Shown piece by piece: positions 55,394-63,642 of a stretch of 64,000 bases of DNA. The stretch lies in assembly GCA_025149125.1 (NCBI GenBank), contig CP102272.1:930001-994000 (forward strand), written 5' to 3'. This stretch comes from [Clostridium] asparagiforme DSM 15981 (GTDB taxonomy: Bacteria; Bacillota; Clostridia; Lachnospirales; Lachnospiraceae). Below the pieces are notes generated by a model. The model saw nothing but the letters and a program-made list of their open reading frames with translations, was not told the origin of the DNA and ran no database searches. Both the position numbers and the translations under genes were made by a program. Numbering within the stretch: position 1 is the first letter of the stretch; each line of letters opens with the position of its first letter.

Positions 55394-56719
55394 ATGCGGA
55401 CATATGCGATTGTTGGATTCGGCACAGCCGGCTACCACGCCCTGAAGGCGATCCGCCGGCTGGACGCCGGAGGGACTGTGGATGTATATACCAATACGGG
55501 TCTTGCGCCATACAATCCCATGCTTACCACCTATTACACGGGTGGTAAGCTTTCTTATCGGGAAATGTTCCCCTTCGGCAGTCTGGAGGAGATACAGAAA
55601 ACCTTGCCCTTCCGCTGCATCTGCGACACGGTAAAAGCGGTGGCGGCGGGGAGAACGGTGGAGACGGAGAATGGCGGGGTCAGAACCTACGATAAAATCC
55701 TGATCGCCACCGGCGCGTCGGCCTTCGCCCCGGCGATTCCGGGGCTGGAGCCGGAACGACGCTTTTTTATGCGGACAAATGAGGACGCTTTGCGGTTGCG
55801 CCGGGCGTTGGAGGACAAACAGGTGAAGAGCGCCGTGGTGGTGGGCGCCTCCATGGTGGGGATCAAGGTGGCGGAGCTTTTGGCGAAGCGCGGGGTTCGC
55901 ACCGTGCTGGCGGACCTTGCGGCCTGCATGTTTCCGCTGGCGGCCTATGAGGACGTTGCGGCGGAAATCGGCCGCCGGGTGGAACAAAACGGCGTGAGCC
56001 TGCGGTTTGGGCGAACCATTGATCATGTGGAGTTGGAGTCCGCGCATCCCCGGCCCCGCCAGATTGCCGTCATGACGGACGGGGAGCGGCTGGAGGCCGA
56101 CCTGGTGGTGCTCTGCATCGGAACCAGAGCCAACATCGGCCTGGCGGACAGCGGGATCGAAACGGACCGGGCGATCCTGGTCAACGAGCGGATGGAGACG
56201 TCGGCCGAGGGGATCTATGCGGCGGGCGACTGCTGCGCCGGAACCAATATCCAGAGCGGCGAGCGCCAGATCATTGGCCTGTGGGCCAACGCCAACCATC
56301 AGGGAACGGCGGCCGGGATCAATATGGCCGGTGGAAACGCCCGGTTTGAGGGAAATATCCTGCACAATATCACGCATTTCATGGATATGGATTTTATCGG
56401 GTTCGGCGACAACCGGATACAGGGAGAGACCCTGGTATTCGGCAGCCTAAAGCAGGGCCTTTATCTGAAAGCGGTGTGCCGGGACGGGCGCATCGCGGGA
56501 GTCAACATTCTGGACAGTTACCCGGTCAGCGGCATGATCAAAAATTATATGCTGCGCCTGTTTCAGGAGCCGGAAAGCCGGCTCCCCCCGTTCCAGATCG
56601 GGATGCTGGTGAAGGCGGGGCTGACGGAAGAATTTATTGAGAGATTGGAGGCTGCGGTACATGGAGACCAGGGAAGAGCTGCTGAGAGCGAAAATTCCAT
56701 GCCCGGAAACGGGAATTGA
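55394..56719 (+). CDS. FAD-dependent pyridine nucleotide-disulfide oxidoreductase
   Basis: This 441-residue flavoprotein has an FAD fold at the N-terminus (YAIVGFGTAGYHALKAI), an NAD(P) fold near 147 (VVVGASMVGIKVAELL), and GIYAAGDCCAG near 275 for FAD. No CxxxxC redox disulfide is visible in the first fold, so it is more like NADH oxidase, rubredoxin reductase or NirB N-domain than a disulfide reductase. AGAGGAGACAATT precedes the ATG. It overlaps the next gene by 59 bases. Its context with a molybdoenzyme and Fe-S protein suggests it links them to NAD(P)H. Confidence 0.9.
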   Translation: MRTYAIVGFGTAGYHALKAIRRLDAGGTVDVYTNTGLAPYNPMLTTYYTGGKLSYREMFPFGSLEEIQKTLPFRCICDTVKAVAAGRTVETENGGVRTYDKILIATGASAFAPAIPGLEPERRFFMRTNEDALRLRRALEDKQVKSAVVVGASMVGIKVAELLAKRGVRTVLADLAACMFPLAAYEDVAAEIGRRVEQNGVSLRFGRTIDHVELESAHPRPRQIAVMTDGERLEADLVVLCIGTRANIGLADSGIETDRAILVNERMETSAEGIYAAGDCCAGTNIQSGERQIIGLWANANHQGTAAGINMAGGNARFEGNILHNITHFMDMDFIGFGDNRIQGETLVFGSLKQGLYLKAVCRDGRIAGVNILDSYPVSGMIKNYMLRLFQEPESRLPPFQIGMLVKAGLTEEFIERLEAAVHGDQGRAAESENSMPGNGN

Positions 56720-58793
56720 GATTAAGAGGACATTGTGCGCGATCTGCAGCCCCTCGTTTCACTGCGGCGTCGACGCCTATGTGAAGGACGGCCGGATCAT
56801 AAAGGTGGAGGGAATCGACGGGCATCCCATGAACAACGGGCTGCTCTGCACCAAGGGGCTGTCCAACCGGGAGTATATCTACCGGAAGGACCGGATTTTG
56901 ACGCCTCTGAAGCGGGTGGGCGGACGCGGCGAGGGGAAATTTCAGGAGATCACCTGGGAGGAAGCCTACCGGGAGATCGCGGACCGGCTGCTGGCGGTCC
57001 GGGGGCAGGACGGCGCGGACAGCGTGCTGTTCTTCGGGGGCTACTCCAAGTGGTTCCGGCCCTGGCTGCATCGGCTGGCGTTTTCCTTCGGAACGGAGAA
57101 TTACGCCACGGAATCCAGCACCTGCTTTACCTCGGGCCTTATGGCCTGGAAGGTGGCCACGGGCCGGCCGGCCAGGCCGGACATGGAGCACTGCGGCGTG
57201 TTTCTCGGCTGGGCCTTCAATCCCTATCATTCCCGGTATCTGAACGGAAAACGGGCGGATGAGGCCAAGGCGAGGGGCGTCAAATTCATTATCGTGGATC
57301 CGCGGGAAACCCCGGCCACCGAGAAGCTGGCGGACATCCACCTGCGGCCCATCGGCGGCACGGACGGCGCTCTGGCGCTGGGTATGGCCAACATCCTGAT
57401 CGAAAACGGCTGGATCGACCGGGATTACATTGAACGGTACGTTTCAGGTTTTGAGGCGTTCGCGGAGTACGTCCGGCAGTTTAACGCGGACAATCTGGAA
57501 GCGCTGACCGGCGTGCCCTACGAGCAGGCCCTGGCCGCCTGCCGGTTGATCCACGAGAACGGGCCGCTGTCCGTCAACGAGTCCAGCGCGCCCCTGGCCC
57601 ACCACAAAAACGGCATGCAGAACTACCGGGCGATCATGGCCCTGACCGCCCTGACCGGCAGCTATGACTGTATGGGAGGGCAGAGGCCCAGCCTGCACAC
57701 CTACGTCCACCAGTCCTCGGGCTTTCAGACCCGCGAGGAGGAATTTGTGGAGGAGAAGCGGCCAAAGGCTTGCAAAGAGCCGGTGGGTAAGCCGCGGTTT
57801 CCGCTCTGGTATCACCTGGAGCGGGAGGCCCAGGCCATGGACATTGCCAGGCAGATCACCGAGGGCACGCCATACCCCATCCGGGCGGTGTTCGCCTGCG
57901 GGATGAACGCCCGGATGTTCCCGGACACGGAGTATGTGAAGGAGGCCTTAAAAAAGCTGGATTTCTTTGTGGACGCGGACCTGTTTCTTACGGATACGGC
58001 CAAATACGCGGACATTGTGCTGCCCGCCTGCTCGTCCTTTGAGCGGGGGGAGTTCAAGACCTATCCGGGCGGTTACGCCACCTACACGGAGCCGGTGATC
58101 CCACCTCTGGGCCAGTCCAAAAGCGACGCGGACATCCTCTGCGAGCTGGCGGGTTATCTGGATTTGGACGATCCGCTCCTGCGCAGCGGCTATGAGAACT
58201 GCGTGCGGGAAATGATTCGGGACCTGTCCGTGACGGTGGAGGAGTTAAAGGCGGCGGACCTGCCGGTCCTGGTGCCGGAGCGGGAGCCGTACGTGGAGGG
58301 CGCTTACATTGAGGGCGGCATGGACACGCCCAGCGGGAAGTTCGAGCTGGACTCCCTGGTGATCCAGGCTCATCCGGAGTGGGGCCTGGATTCCCTGCCC
58401 ACCTACCGCTGTTCCCTGAACCGGGCGGATGGGACGGATTACCCGTTTATTCTCTGCGCGGGGGCGCGCATTCCCCACGCGCTGCACTCCCGGCTCCACG
58501 ATGTGCCCTGGCTGAGAAGCCTGCGGCCGGAGCCTGAGGCGGATCTGGCGCTCTGCGACGCCGAACGCCTGGGGATCAAAAAGGGAGATAAAATTCAGCT
58601 CTTTACCGCCGTGGGTTCCATCGAGGTAAAGGCCAACCCCACGGCCCGGGTGCTTCCCGGCATGGTCCACATGTACCACGGCTACCGGGAAGCGGATGTA
58701 AACTCGCTGATGGACCGGGACAATCTGGACCCCTACTGCGGGTTCCCGGGCTTTAGGTCCACACGCTGCGGGGTGAGAAAGGGGGAGAATTAG
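56661..58793 (+). CDS. molybdopterin oxidoreductase (DMSO reductase family)
   Basis: This 710-residue enzyme has an N-terminal [4Fe-4S] site (CAICSPSFHCGVDAYVKDG with a later LLCTKG Cys) and the family IKVEGIDGHPMNNGLLC stretch. SSTCFTSGLMAWK near residue 155 is a candidate molybdenum-ligand region, with Cys as the possible ligand. Domain IV near the C-terminus (about 590-700) has GARIPHALHSRLHDVPW and closes around the two pterin cofactors. There is no twin-arginine signal, so it is cytoplasmic. Length is near formate dehydrogenase and polysulfide reductase subunits, but the substrate is unknown. The start overlaps the flavoprotein gene. Confidence 0.88.
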   Translation: METREELLRAKIPCPETGIEIKRTLCAICSPSFHCGVDAYVKDGRIIKVEGIDGHPMNNGLLCTKGLSNREYIYRKDRILTPLKRVGGRGEGKFQEITWEEAYREIADRLLAVRGQDGADSVLFFGGYSKWFRPWLHRLAFSFGTENYATESSTCFTSGLMAWKVATGRPARPDMEHCGVFLGWAFNPYHSRYLNGKRADEAKARGVKFIIVDPRETPATEKLADIHLRPIGGTDGALALGMANILIENGWIDRDYIERYVSGFEAFAEYVRQFNADNLEALTGVPYEQALAACRLIHENGPLSVNESSAPLAHHKNGMQNYRAIMALTALTGSYDCMGGQRPSLHTYVHQSSGFQTREEEFVEEKRPKACKEPVGKPRFPLWYHLEREAQAMDIARQITEGTPYPIRAVFACGMNARMFPDTEYVKEALKKLDFFVDADLFLTDTAKYADIVLPACSSFERGEFKTYPGGYATYTEPVIPPLGQSKSDADILCELAGYLDLDDPLLRSGYENCVREMIRDLSVTVEELKAADLPVLVPEREPYVEGAYIEGGMDTPSGKFELDSLVIQAHPEWGLDSLPTYRCSLNRADGTDYPFILCAGARIPHALHSRLHDVPWLRSLRPEPEADLALCDAERLGIKKGDKIQLFTAVGSIEVKANPTARVLPGMVHMYHGYREADVNSLMDRDNLDPYCGFPGFRSTRCGVRKGEN

Positions 58794-59315
58794 ATGGGAA
58801 TCATGCTGGATCTGGATTTGAAGAAATGCACGGCCTGCGGCGCCTGCGCCATCGCCTGCATGGATCAGAACGACATCGACACGGAGAAGGGCATCCGTCC
58901 CTTCCGCACGGTGTTCGACTGGGAGAAACGCGGCTGCGGGGAAAATGCGGAGTACGTGCACATTTCCATCGCCTGTATGCATTGTACGGACGCCCCCTGC
59001 GTTACGGCCTGCCCTTGCGCCTGTATCCGCAAGGACGCAGAGACGGGCCTGACCATTTACGACAATGCGTCCTGCATCGGCTGCCACAGCTGCGCAATGG
59101 CCTGCCCCTTCGGGATACCGGCCTTCAACGAGGAAGGCCGCATGCAAAAATGCGACGGCTGCGCTGTGCGGGTCCGCCACGGTCTGGAACCGGCCTGCGT
59201 GAAGGTCTGCCCGTCCAGGGCGCTCCATCTGGTGCATACCGGGGAAGTGGAGGAGCTGGACGCCTCCCGCTCGCTGGAGAAGGCGGGGGAGGCGGTGCTA
59301 AAGGTGCAGGTCTGA
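58794..59315 (+). CDS. four-cluster ferredoxin-like subunit of the molybdoenzyme
   Basis: This 173-residue protein has cysteine groups CTACGACAIAC, CMHCTDAPCVTACPC, CIGCHSCAMACP and CDGCAVRV...CVKVCP, enough for four [4Fe-4S] clusters. It is similar to HybA/DmsB-type subunits that carry electrons to or from a molybdoenzyme. The ATG follows the upstream TAG with no gap. With the FAD protein and the molybdoenzyme it forms a three-part soluble complex, parallel to the CooS-CooF-flavoprotein set 8 kb away. Confidence 0.92.
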   Translation: MGIMLDLDLKKCTACGACAIACMDQNDIDTEKGIRPFRTVFDWEKRGCGENAEYVHISIACMHCTDAPCVTACPCACIRKDAETGLTIYDNASCIGCHSCAMACPFGIPAFNEEGRMQKCDGCAVRVRHGLEPACVKVCPSRALHLVHTGEVEELDASRSLEKAGEAVLKVQV

Positions 59316-59486
59316 GGGGTAAAAGGGCGTAAGCCCGGAAGCGTTATGAGGTGCGGGAGTGCCATGTGAGCGCGGCGGCTAAATGAAGCCCGACGGCGGC
59401 ATAAAGCGCGGCACAAACATGAGGCATGTCTGTAAAACAAAACACAAATGTATTTAAAATCATATATGGATTACCAATCATATTTT

Positions 59487-59530
59487 AAAGGCCCTATCCT
59501 TTCGGCGGCGCAAGGATAGGGCCTTTTTCT
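59487..59530 (+). terminator. terminator of the molybdoenzyme operon
   Basis: A perfect 15-bp stem (59487-59501 with 59512-59526) encloses a ten-base loop, followed by TTCT. The 170 bases between the Fe-S gene and this hairpin show nothing recognisable. A second 9-bp hairpin, AAAACTCCC/GGGAGTTTT, lies at 59592-59622. Confidence 0.92.
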
Positions 59531-59759
59531 GTTTCCTGGAAATCATAATCCCCCGCTCTGAAAATCTTCTCTGCGCTGCCGCCACACATGAAAAACTCCC
59601 CCTCCCAAGTCCCGGGAGTTTTGCAAACCGGCATTTTTTTCATATATGCCAACAGGCCCTTCGGAGCGGCCCTCCATTTTCCCTATATTCTTCCAAAACG
59701 TCCCCTGAAACCAACGAATTAGAAAAAAATGTAAAAATTACTTGTATTTATACACAAAG

Positions 59760-59773
59760 TTTCACATATGAAA
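59760..59773. promoter_or_regulatory. RpiR operator candidate, upstream copy
   Basis: TTTCACATATGAAA is a perfect 14-bp palindrome 22 bases before the -35 box. It differs by one base from a second palindrome at 59868-59881. Confidence 0.65.
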
Positions 59774-59795
59774 TTATTAATTTTTGTAAATATTG

Positions 59796-59824
59796 TTGAC
59801 ATTACAAAATCGTTGGGTTATGAT
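59796..59824 (+). promoter_or_regulatory. sigma-A promoter of the rpiR-transketolase operon
   Basis: TTGACA (59796-59801), a 17-base spacer and TATGAT (59819-59824). It lies in a very AT-rich region with three palindromes around it. Confidence 0.85.
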
Positions 59825-59843
59825 GCAGTAAAAGAAATTTCAG

Positions 59844-59881
59844 TAATTTCGCCTTTGACGAAATTAATTTCACATGTGAAA
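59844..59881. promoter_or_regulatory. two palindromes after the promoter, RpiR operator candidates
   Basis: TAATTTCG and CGAAATTA (59844-59851, 59859-59866) form an 8-bp inverted repeat. TTTCACATGTGAAA (59868-59881) follows at once. The second nearly repeats the palindrome at 59760, so a regulator could bridge both sides of the promoter. Confidence 0.65.
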
Positions 59882-59915
59882 GTTTTCATACACTACGCGT
59901 AGAGGAGGAGTCAAT

Positions 59916-60743
59916 ATGGATGTTCCGAGGACACCGTCATGGCAGATTAAACTGAGGGGGGTAATCGGGAGCCTGGGCGCCCAGGAGCGCCGCTTTGCGG
60001 AATACCTGCTGAACAGCTTCGCGGGAATTGAGAAGGAGCCCATCGCCGTGCTGGCGAAGGAGGCCCAGGTCAGCGAGGCAACGGTGGTCCGGGTCTGCCA
60101 CAAGATGGGGTATTCCGGGCTGAAGGAGCTGAAAATCGTGGTAGCCCGGGAGAACGAGACCGCCGGAAGCTTTGACGGAGGGATCGGCGGCCAATACATG
60201 GATGAACTGAAGGAGCGCGTGTTCATGGGCGCGATCCGCGCGCTGCAGGATACGATGAACCTGATCGACGAGGACGAGGTGGAGAAGGCCACCAAGGTGC
60301 TCTGCAACGCCAACTACATTTCCATCTACGGAGTGGGCGGTTCCGTTCCGGTGGCCCGCAGCCTGAAACACCAGCTCATGAAGCTGGGAATCCCGTCCAA
60401 CGTCTACAACGAATTCCAGCCGACCATCATAGCGGCGGAGAAATACAATAAGGGCGACGTGGCCATTGGAATCAGCCATTCGGGAGAATCCTCCCAGGTG
60501 GTGGAGGCCCTGCGGATCGCCCGCGGCAAGGGCGCTACGACGATTTGTATCACCAGCTATGGGGATTCGGCCATCACCCACTGTTCGGACGTGAAGTTTT
60601 TCACCACCTCAGAGACCCTTCTGAACGGGGGAGATAATTCCCTGGCCCGGATCGCACAGACGTCCATTATCAATCTGCTGTATCTGAACGTTGCGCTGAA
60701 ATATAACCGTTATCACAACACCGATGAGGGAGAAACCATATAA
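59916..60743 (+). CDS. RpiR/MurR family regulator with SIS domain
   Basis: This 275-residue regulator has an N-terminal HTH_6 domain (about 1-78; VLAKEAQVSEATVVRVCHKMGY) and a SIS sugar-phosphate-binding domain (about 110-250; ISIYGVGGSVPVARSLKHQL, IGISHSGESSQVVEAL). RpiR proteins sense phosphosugars. It is first in an operon for split transketolase and a PfkB kinase, so it probably senses a pentose- or hexose-phosphate there. GAGGAGGAGTC precedes the ATG. Confidence 0.94.
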   Translation: MDVPRTPSWQIKLRGVIGSLGAQERRFAEYLLNSFAGIEKEPIAVLAKEAQVSEATVVRVCHKMGYSGLKELKIVVARENETAGSFDGGIGGQYMDELKERVFMGAIRALQDTMNLIDEDEVEKATKVLCNANYISIYGVGGSVPVARSLKHQLMKLGIPSNVYNEFQPTIIAAEKYNKGDVAIGISHSGESSQVVEALRIARGKGATTICITSYGDSAITHCSDVKFFTTSETLLNGGDNSLARIAQTSIINLLYLNVALKYNRYHNTDEGETI

Positions 60744-60763
60744 GAGTGAGGAAGGAGCTACAT

Positions 60764-61609
60764 ATGCAGAAGGAACAAAAGCGGGAGTTGGAGCTGATTG
60801 CCGCCAGGATCCGGAAATACGGCCTGCAGGCGGTAAAAGACGCAAACTCCGGACACATTGGGGGATCGTTTTCCATTGCGGAAATTCTGTCCGTCCTCTA
60901 CTTTGACAAGATGAGGATCGACCCCAAAGACCCCAGGAACCCGGACCGGGACCGCCTGGTCCTGTCCAAGGGGCACTGCACTCCCGCCGCTTACGCCGCG
61001 CTGGCCATGAGGGGATTCTTCCCATTGGAGGACCTCTCCACATTCCGTAAGATCGACAGCTATCTGTCCGGGCATATGGAGATGAACGAGGTGCCGGGGG
61101 TGGATATGTCCACCGGCTCCCTGGGACAGGGACTGTCGGCCGGAATCGGCATGGCCCTGGCCGCCCGGGCGGACAAAAAGGATTACCGGACCTACGTGAT
61201 TCTGGGGGACGGCGAGATCGAGGAGGGGCAGGTCTGGGAGGCGGCTATGTTCGCCGGGAACCACGGCCTGGACCATTTGACCGCCATTGTGGACTACAAC
61301 AAGCTTCAGGTGGACGGAAGCGTGGAGGAGGTCAATTCACCCTGCCCCATCGCGGACAAATTTGAGGCGTTTAAGTGGGAAGTGCTGACCATCGACGGCA
61401 ACGACATAGAACAGGTGGCGGACGCGCTGGAGCAGGCAAAGGCCGTCAGGGGAAAGCCGGTGGCCATCATCGCGGACACTGTGAAGGGCAAGGGCGTGTC
61501 TATTTTCGAGGGCGGTGTGAAGTGGCACGGCAACCGGCCAAATGAGGAGGAGTACCGGACCGCCTTTGGGGAGCTGGATCAGAAAATCAGGGAATTGGAG
61601 GAATCGTGA
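60764..61609 (+). CDS. transketolase, N-terminal subunit
   Basis: This 281-residue half-enzyme binds the diphosphate end of thiamine diphosphate through GDGEIEEGQVWEAAMFAG and VDYNKLQ (about 140-185). SGHIGGSFSIAEILSVLYF near 25 and LSKGHCTPAAYAAL near 73 are typical. The C-terminal half is encoded by the next gene, with a one-base overlap. Split transketolases are common in Clostridia. GAAGGAG precedes the ATG at 60764. Confidence 0.93.
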   Translation: MQKEQKRELELIAARIRKYGLQAVKDANSGHIGGSFSIAEILSVLYFDKMRIDPKDPRNPDRDRLVLSKGHCTPAAYAALAMRGFFPLEDLSTFRKIDSYLSGHMEMNEVPGVDMSTGSLGQGLSAGIGMALAARADKKDYRTYVILGDGEIEEGQVWEAAMFAGNHGLDHLTAIVDYNKLQVDGSVEEVNSPCPIADKFEAFKWEVLTIDGNDIEQVADALEQAKAVRGKPVAIIADTVKGKGVSIFEGGVKWHGNRPNEEEYRTAFGELDQKIRELEES

Positions 61610-62562
61610 TGGGAGAGATGATTGCCACGAGAGCGGCTTACGGCGAAGCGCTGAGAGAGTTCGGCGGCCGTGAAACGGTTATGGTTCTGGACGCGGACCT
61701 GTCCAGCTGCACCATGTCCTGCAGATTCCAGGAGCTCTACCCGGAGCGGTTTTACAACGTCGGGATCGCGGAGGCCAATATGGTGGGGATCGCGGCCGGT
61801 CTGGCTGCGGCGGGCAAGAAGGTGTTCTGCCACTCCTTCGCCATGTTCACGGCCGGAAGGGCCTACGATCAGATTCGCAACAGCGTGGCCTATCCGGGCC
61901 TGAATGTGACGATTGTGGGAAGCCACGGCGGTCTCACCGCGGGCGAGGACGGAGGCACCCACCAGTGCATCGAGGATTTGAGCCTGATGCGCACGGTGCC
62001 CGGCATGACGGTGATCTGCCCCTGCGACGCCAATGAAACCCGGGAGGCGGTCAGAGCTCTGATGGATTACAAGGGCCCCTGCTATCTGCGGACCGGGCGG
62101 ATCACGGTGGAGAACATTACAAATTCCTATCCGGATTACCGGTTTCAGATCGGCAGAGGGATAACGCTGAAGGACGGCTGCGACGTGACGCTGATCGCCG
62201 CGGGGCTGATGGTTCAGGAAGCGGTGCGGGCGGCCGGGATGTTGGAGAAAGAGGGCATATCGGCCAGAGTGATCGATATGCATACCATAAAACCGCTGGA
62301 CGAGGAGCTGGTGGCGAAGGCCGCCCGGGAGACCGGAGCCATCGTCACCGCGGAGAATCACAACTGCTACGGAGGCCTTGGCTCCGCGGTGGCAGAGGTG
62401 CTGGTGAAAAAGTGCCCGGTTCCCATGGAAATGGTGGCGGTGAACGACCGTTTCGGCCATTCGGGCAATGCGCTGGAACTGTTAAAGCGGTACGGACTCA
62501 GCGCGGAGATGGTGGCGGAAAAGGCCAGACAGGTTATGGCGCGCGCCGCCCGGACGGATTAA
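61609..62562 (+). CDS. transketolase, C-terminal subunit
   Basis: This 317-residue half carries the pyrimidine domain and the C-terminal domain. The conserved ERFYNVGIAEANMVGIAAGLA (about 45-65) includes the Glu that activates thiamine diphosphate. SHGGLTAGEDGGTHQCIEDL and YLRTGR are also typical. ATG 61609 overlaps the previous stop by one base, behind TTGGAGGAATCG. It forms the active heteromer with the upstream subunit and transfers two-carbon units between sugar phosphates. Confidence 0.93.
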   Translation: MGEMIATRAAYGEALREFGGRETVMVLDADLSSCTMSCRFQELYPERFYNVGIAEANMVGIAAGLAAAGKKVFCHSFAMFTAGRAYDQIRNSVAYPGLNVTIVGSHGGLTAGEDGGTHQCIEDLSLMRTVPGMTVICPCDANETREAVRALMDYKGPCYLRTGRITVENITNSYPDYRFQIGRGITLKDGCDVTLIAAGLMVQEAVRAAGMLEKEGISARVIDMHTIKPLDEELVAKAARETGAIVTAENHNCYGGLGSAVAEVLVKKCPVPMEMVAVNDRFGHSGNALELLKRYGLSAEMVAEKARQVMARAARTD

Positions 62563-62577
62563 AGGAGGAGCAGGACG

Positions 62578-63501
62578 ATGGCTGTGGATATTTGGGGCAT
62601 CGGACATTGCTGCCAGGACAATATATGCGTGGTGGAGCAGTACCCGCCCGAGGACGGCTCCACCCACATTCTGGAGATCGACGATTCCCAGGGCGGGGGA
62701 GCGGCGGCCACCGCCATGGTTGCAGCGTCCAGGCTGGGGGCCAGGGCGGGCGTGATCGCCAACCTGGGGGACGATCCGGTGGGAGACAGGATTCTCGAGG
62801 GATTCCTCCGGGAGGGAGTGCAGACAGAGCTGATCCGCAGGATTTCCGGCGGGCGCAGTTCCACTTCCTATGTGATGGTCAACCCGGAAAACGGAAGCCG
62901 CACCAAGTTCCCTTACCGGGATCAGCTTCCGGCGCTGCGCTTCACGGATGAGATCCGCGCCGCGCTGGCGGGAGCCAGGATTCTTCACCTGGACGGCACC
63001 CAGTATGAAAACGCGCTGAAGGCGGCCAGGCTGGCAAAGGAGCTGGGGATCACCGTATCCCTGGACGCCTGTTCCATGCAGGAGGACAACGGAAAGAACT
63101 GGGAGCTGGCCTCCCTGGCCGATATTCTGATCGCCAACGAGAAATACCCCCGGCGTCTGACCGGCAAGGACAGCGTGGAGGAAGCGCTGGCGGTGATGGC
63201 AAAGCTGGGGCCCAAGGTATTGGCTTCTACCGCGGGCAGCCGGGGCTGCTGGTATGTCAGGGACGGACGCGTGGAGCATTTACCCGCGTTTGAGATACGG
63301 GCGGTGGATACGACGGGAGCGGGGGATACGTTTCACGGGGCGTTTCTGGCGTGCTGGCTGACCAGGCCGGACCCGGAATACTGTCTGAGGTTTGCCAGCG
63401 CAGCCGCGGCGCTCAAATGTCTGAAGCGCGGCGGAAGAGCGGGGATCCCGGACCGGACGGCGGCCGAGGCGTTTCTCAGACAAAACGGCGCTGGGGAATG
63501 A
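62578..63501 (+). CDS. PfkB/ribokinase family carbohydrate kinase
   Basis: This 307-residue kinase has the family N-terminal motif GGGAAATAMVAASRLGA (about 39-55) and the C-terminal signature DTTGAGDTFHGAF (about 244-256), where the second Asp is the catalytic base. It begins 15 bases after the transketolase stop behind AAAGGAGGAGC. It probably phosphorylates a sugar, or sugar phosphate, that feeds the transketolase. The exact sugar is unknown. Confidence 0.93.
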   Translation: MAVDIWGIGHCCQDNICVVEQYPPEDGSTHILEIDDSQGGGAAATAMVAASRLGARAGVIANLGDDPVGDRILEGFLREGVQTELIRRISGGRSSTSYVMVNPENGSRTKFPYRDQLPALRFTDEIRAALAGARILHLDGTQYENALKAARLAKELGITVSLDACSMQEDNGKNWELASLADILIANEKYPRRLTGKDSVEEALAVMAKLGPKVLASTAGSRGCWYVRDGRVEHLPAFEIRAVDTTGAGDTFHGAFLACWLTRPDPEYCLRFASAAAALKCLKRGGRAGIPDRTAAEAFLRQNGAGE

Positions 63502-63569
63502 CCGGAGGAACGGCGCCGCGGAATAACCGGCAGGATGCCGTCCATTTTCCTACACTCATTCAGGTAACA

Positions 63570-63604
63570 AATAGCTGCGCGCAGGCTGCGCCGGGCTATT
63601 GTTT
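63570..63604. repeat. dispersed palindromic repeat, copy 4, possibly acting as terminator
   Basis: AATAGC (63570-63575) pairs with GCTATT (63595-63600), enclosing the exact core GCAGGCTGCGCC (63581-63592). GTTT follows on the plus strand, so it may end part of the kinase operon transcript. The arms differ from the CAATGGRCCGC type of the other copies. Confidence 0.55.
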
Positions 63605-63642
63605 ATAAACACGTAATCAAATCAAAGGAGGATATTAAGATT

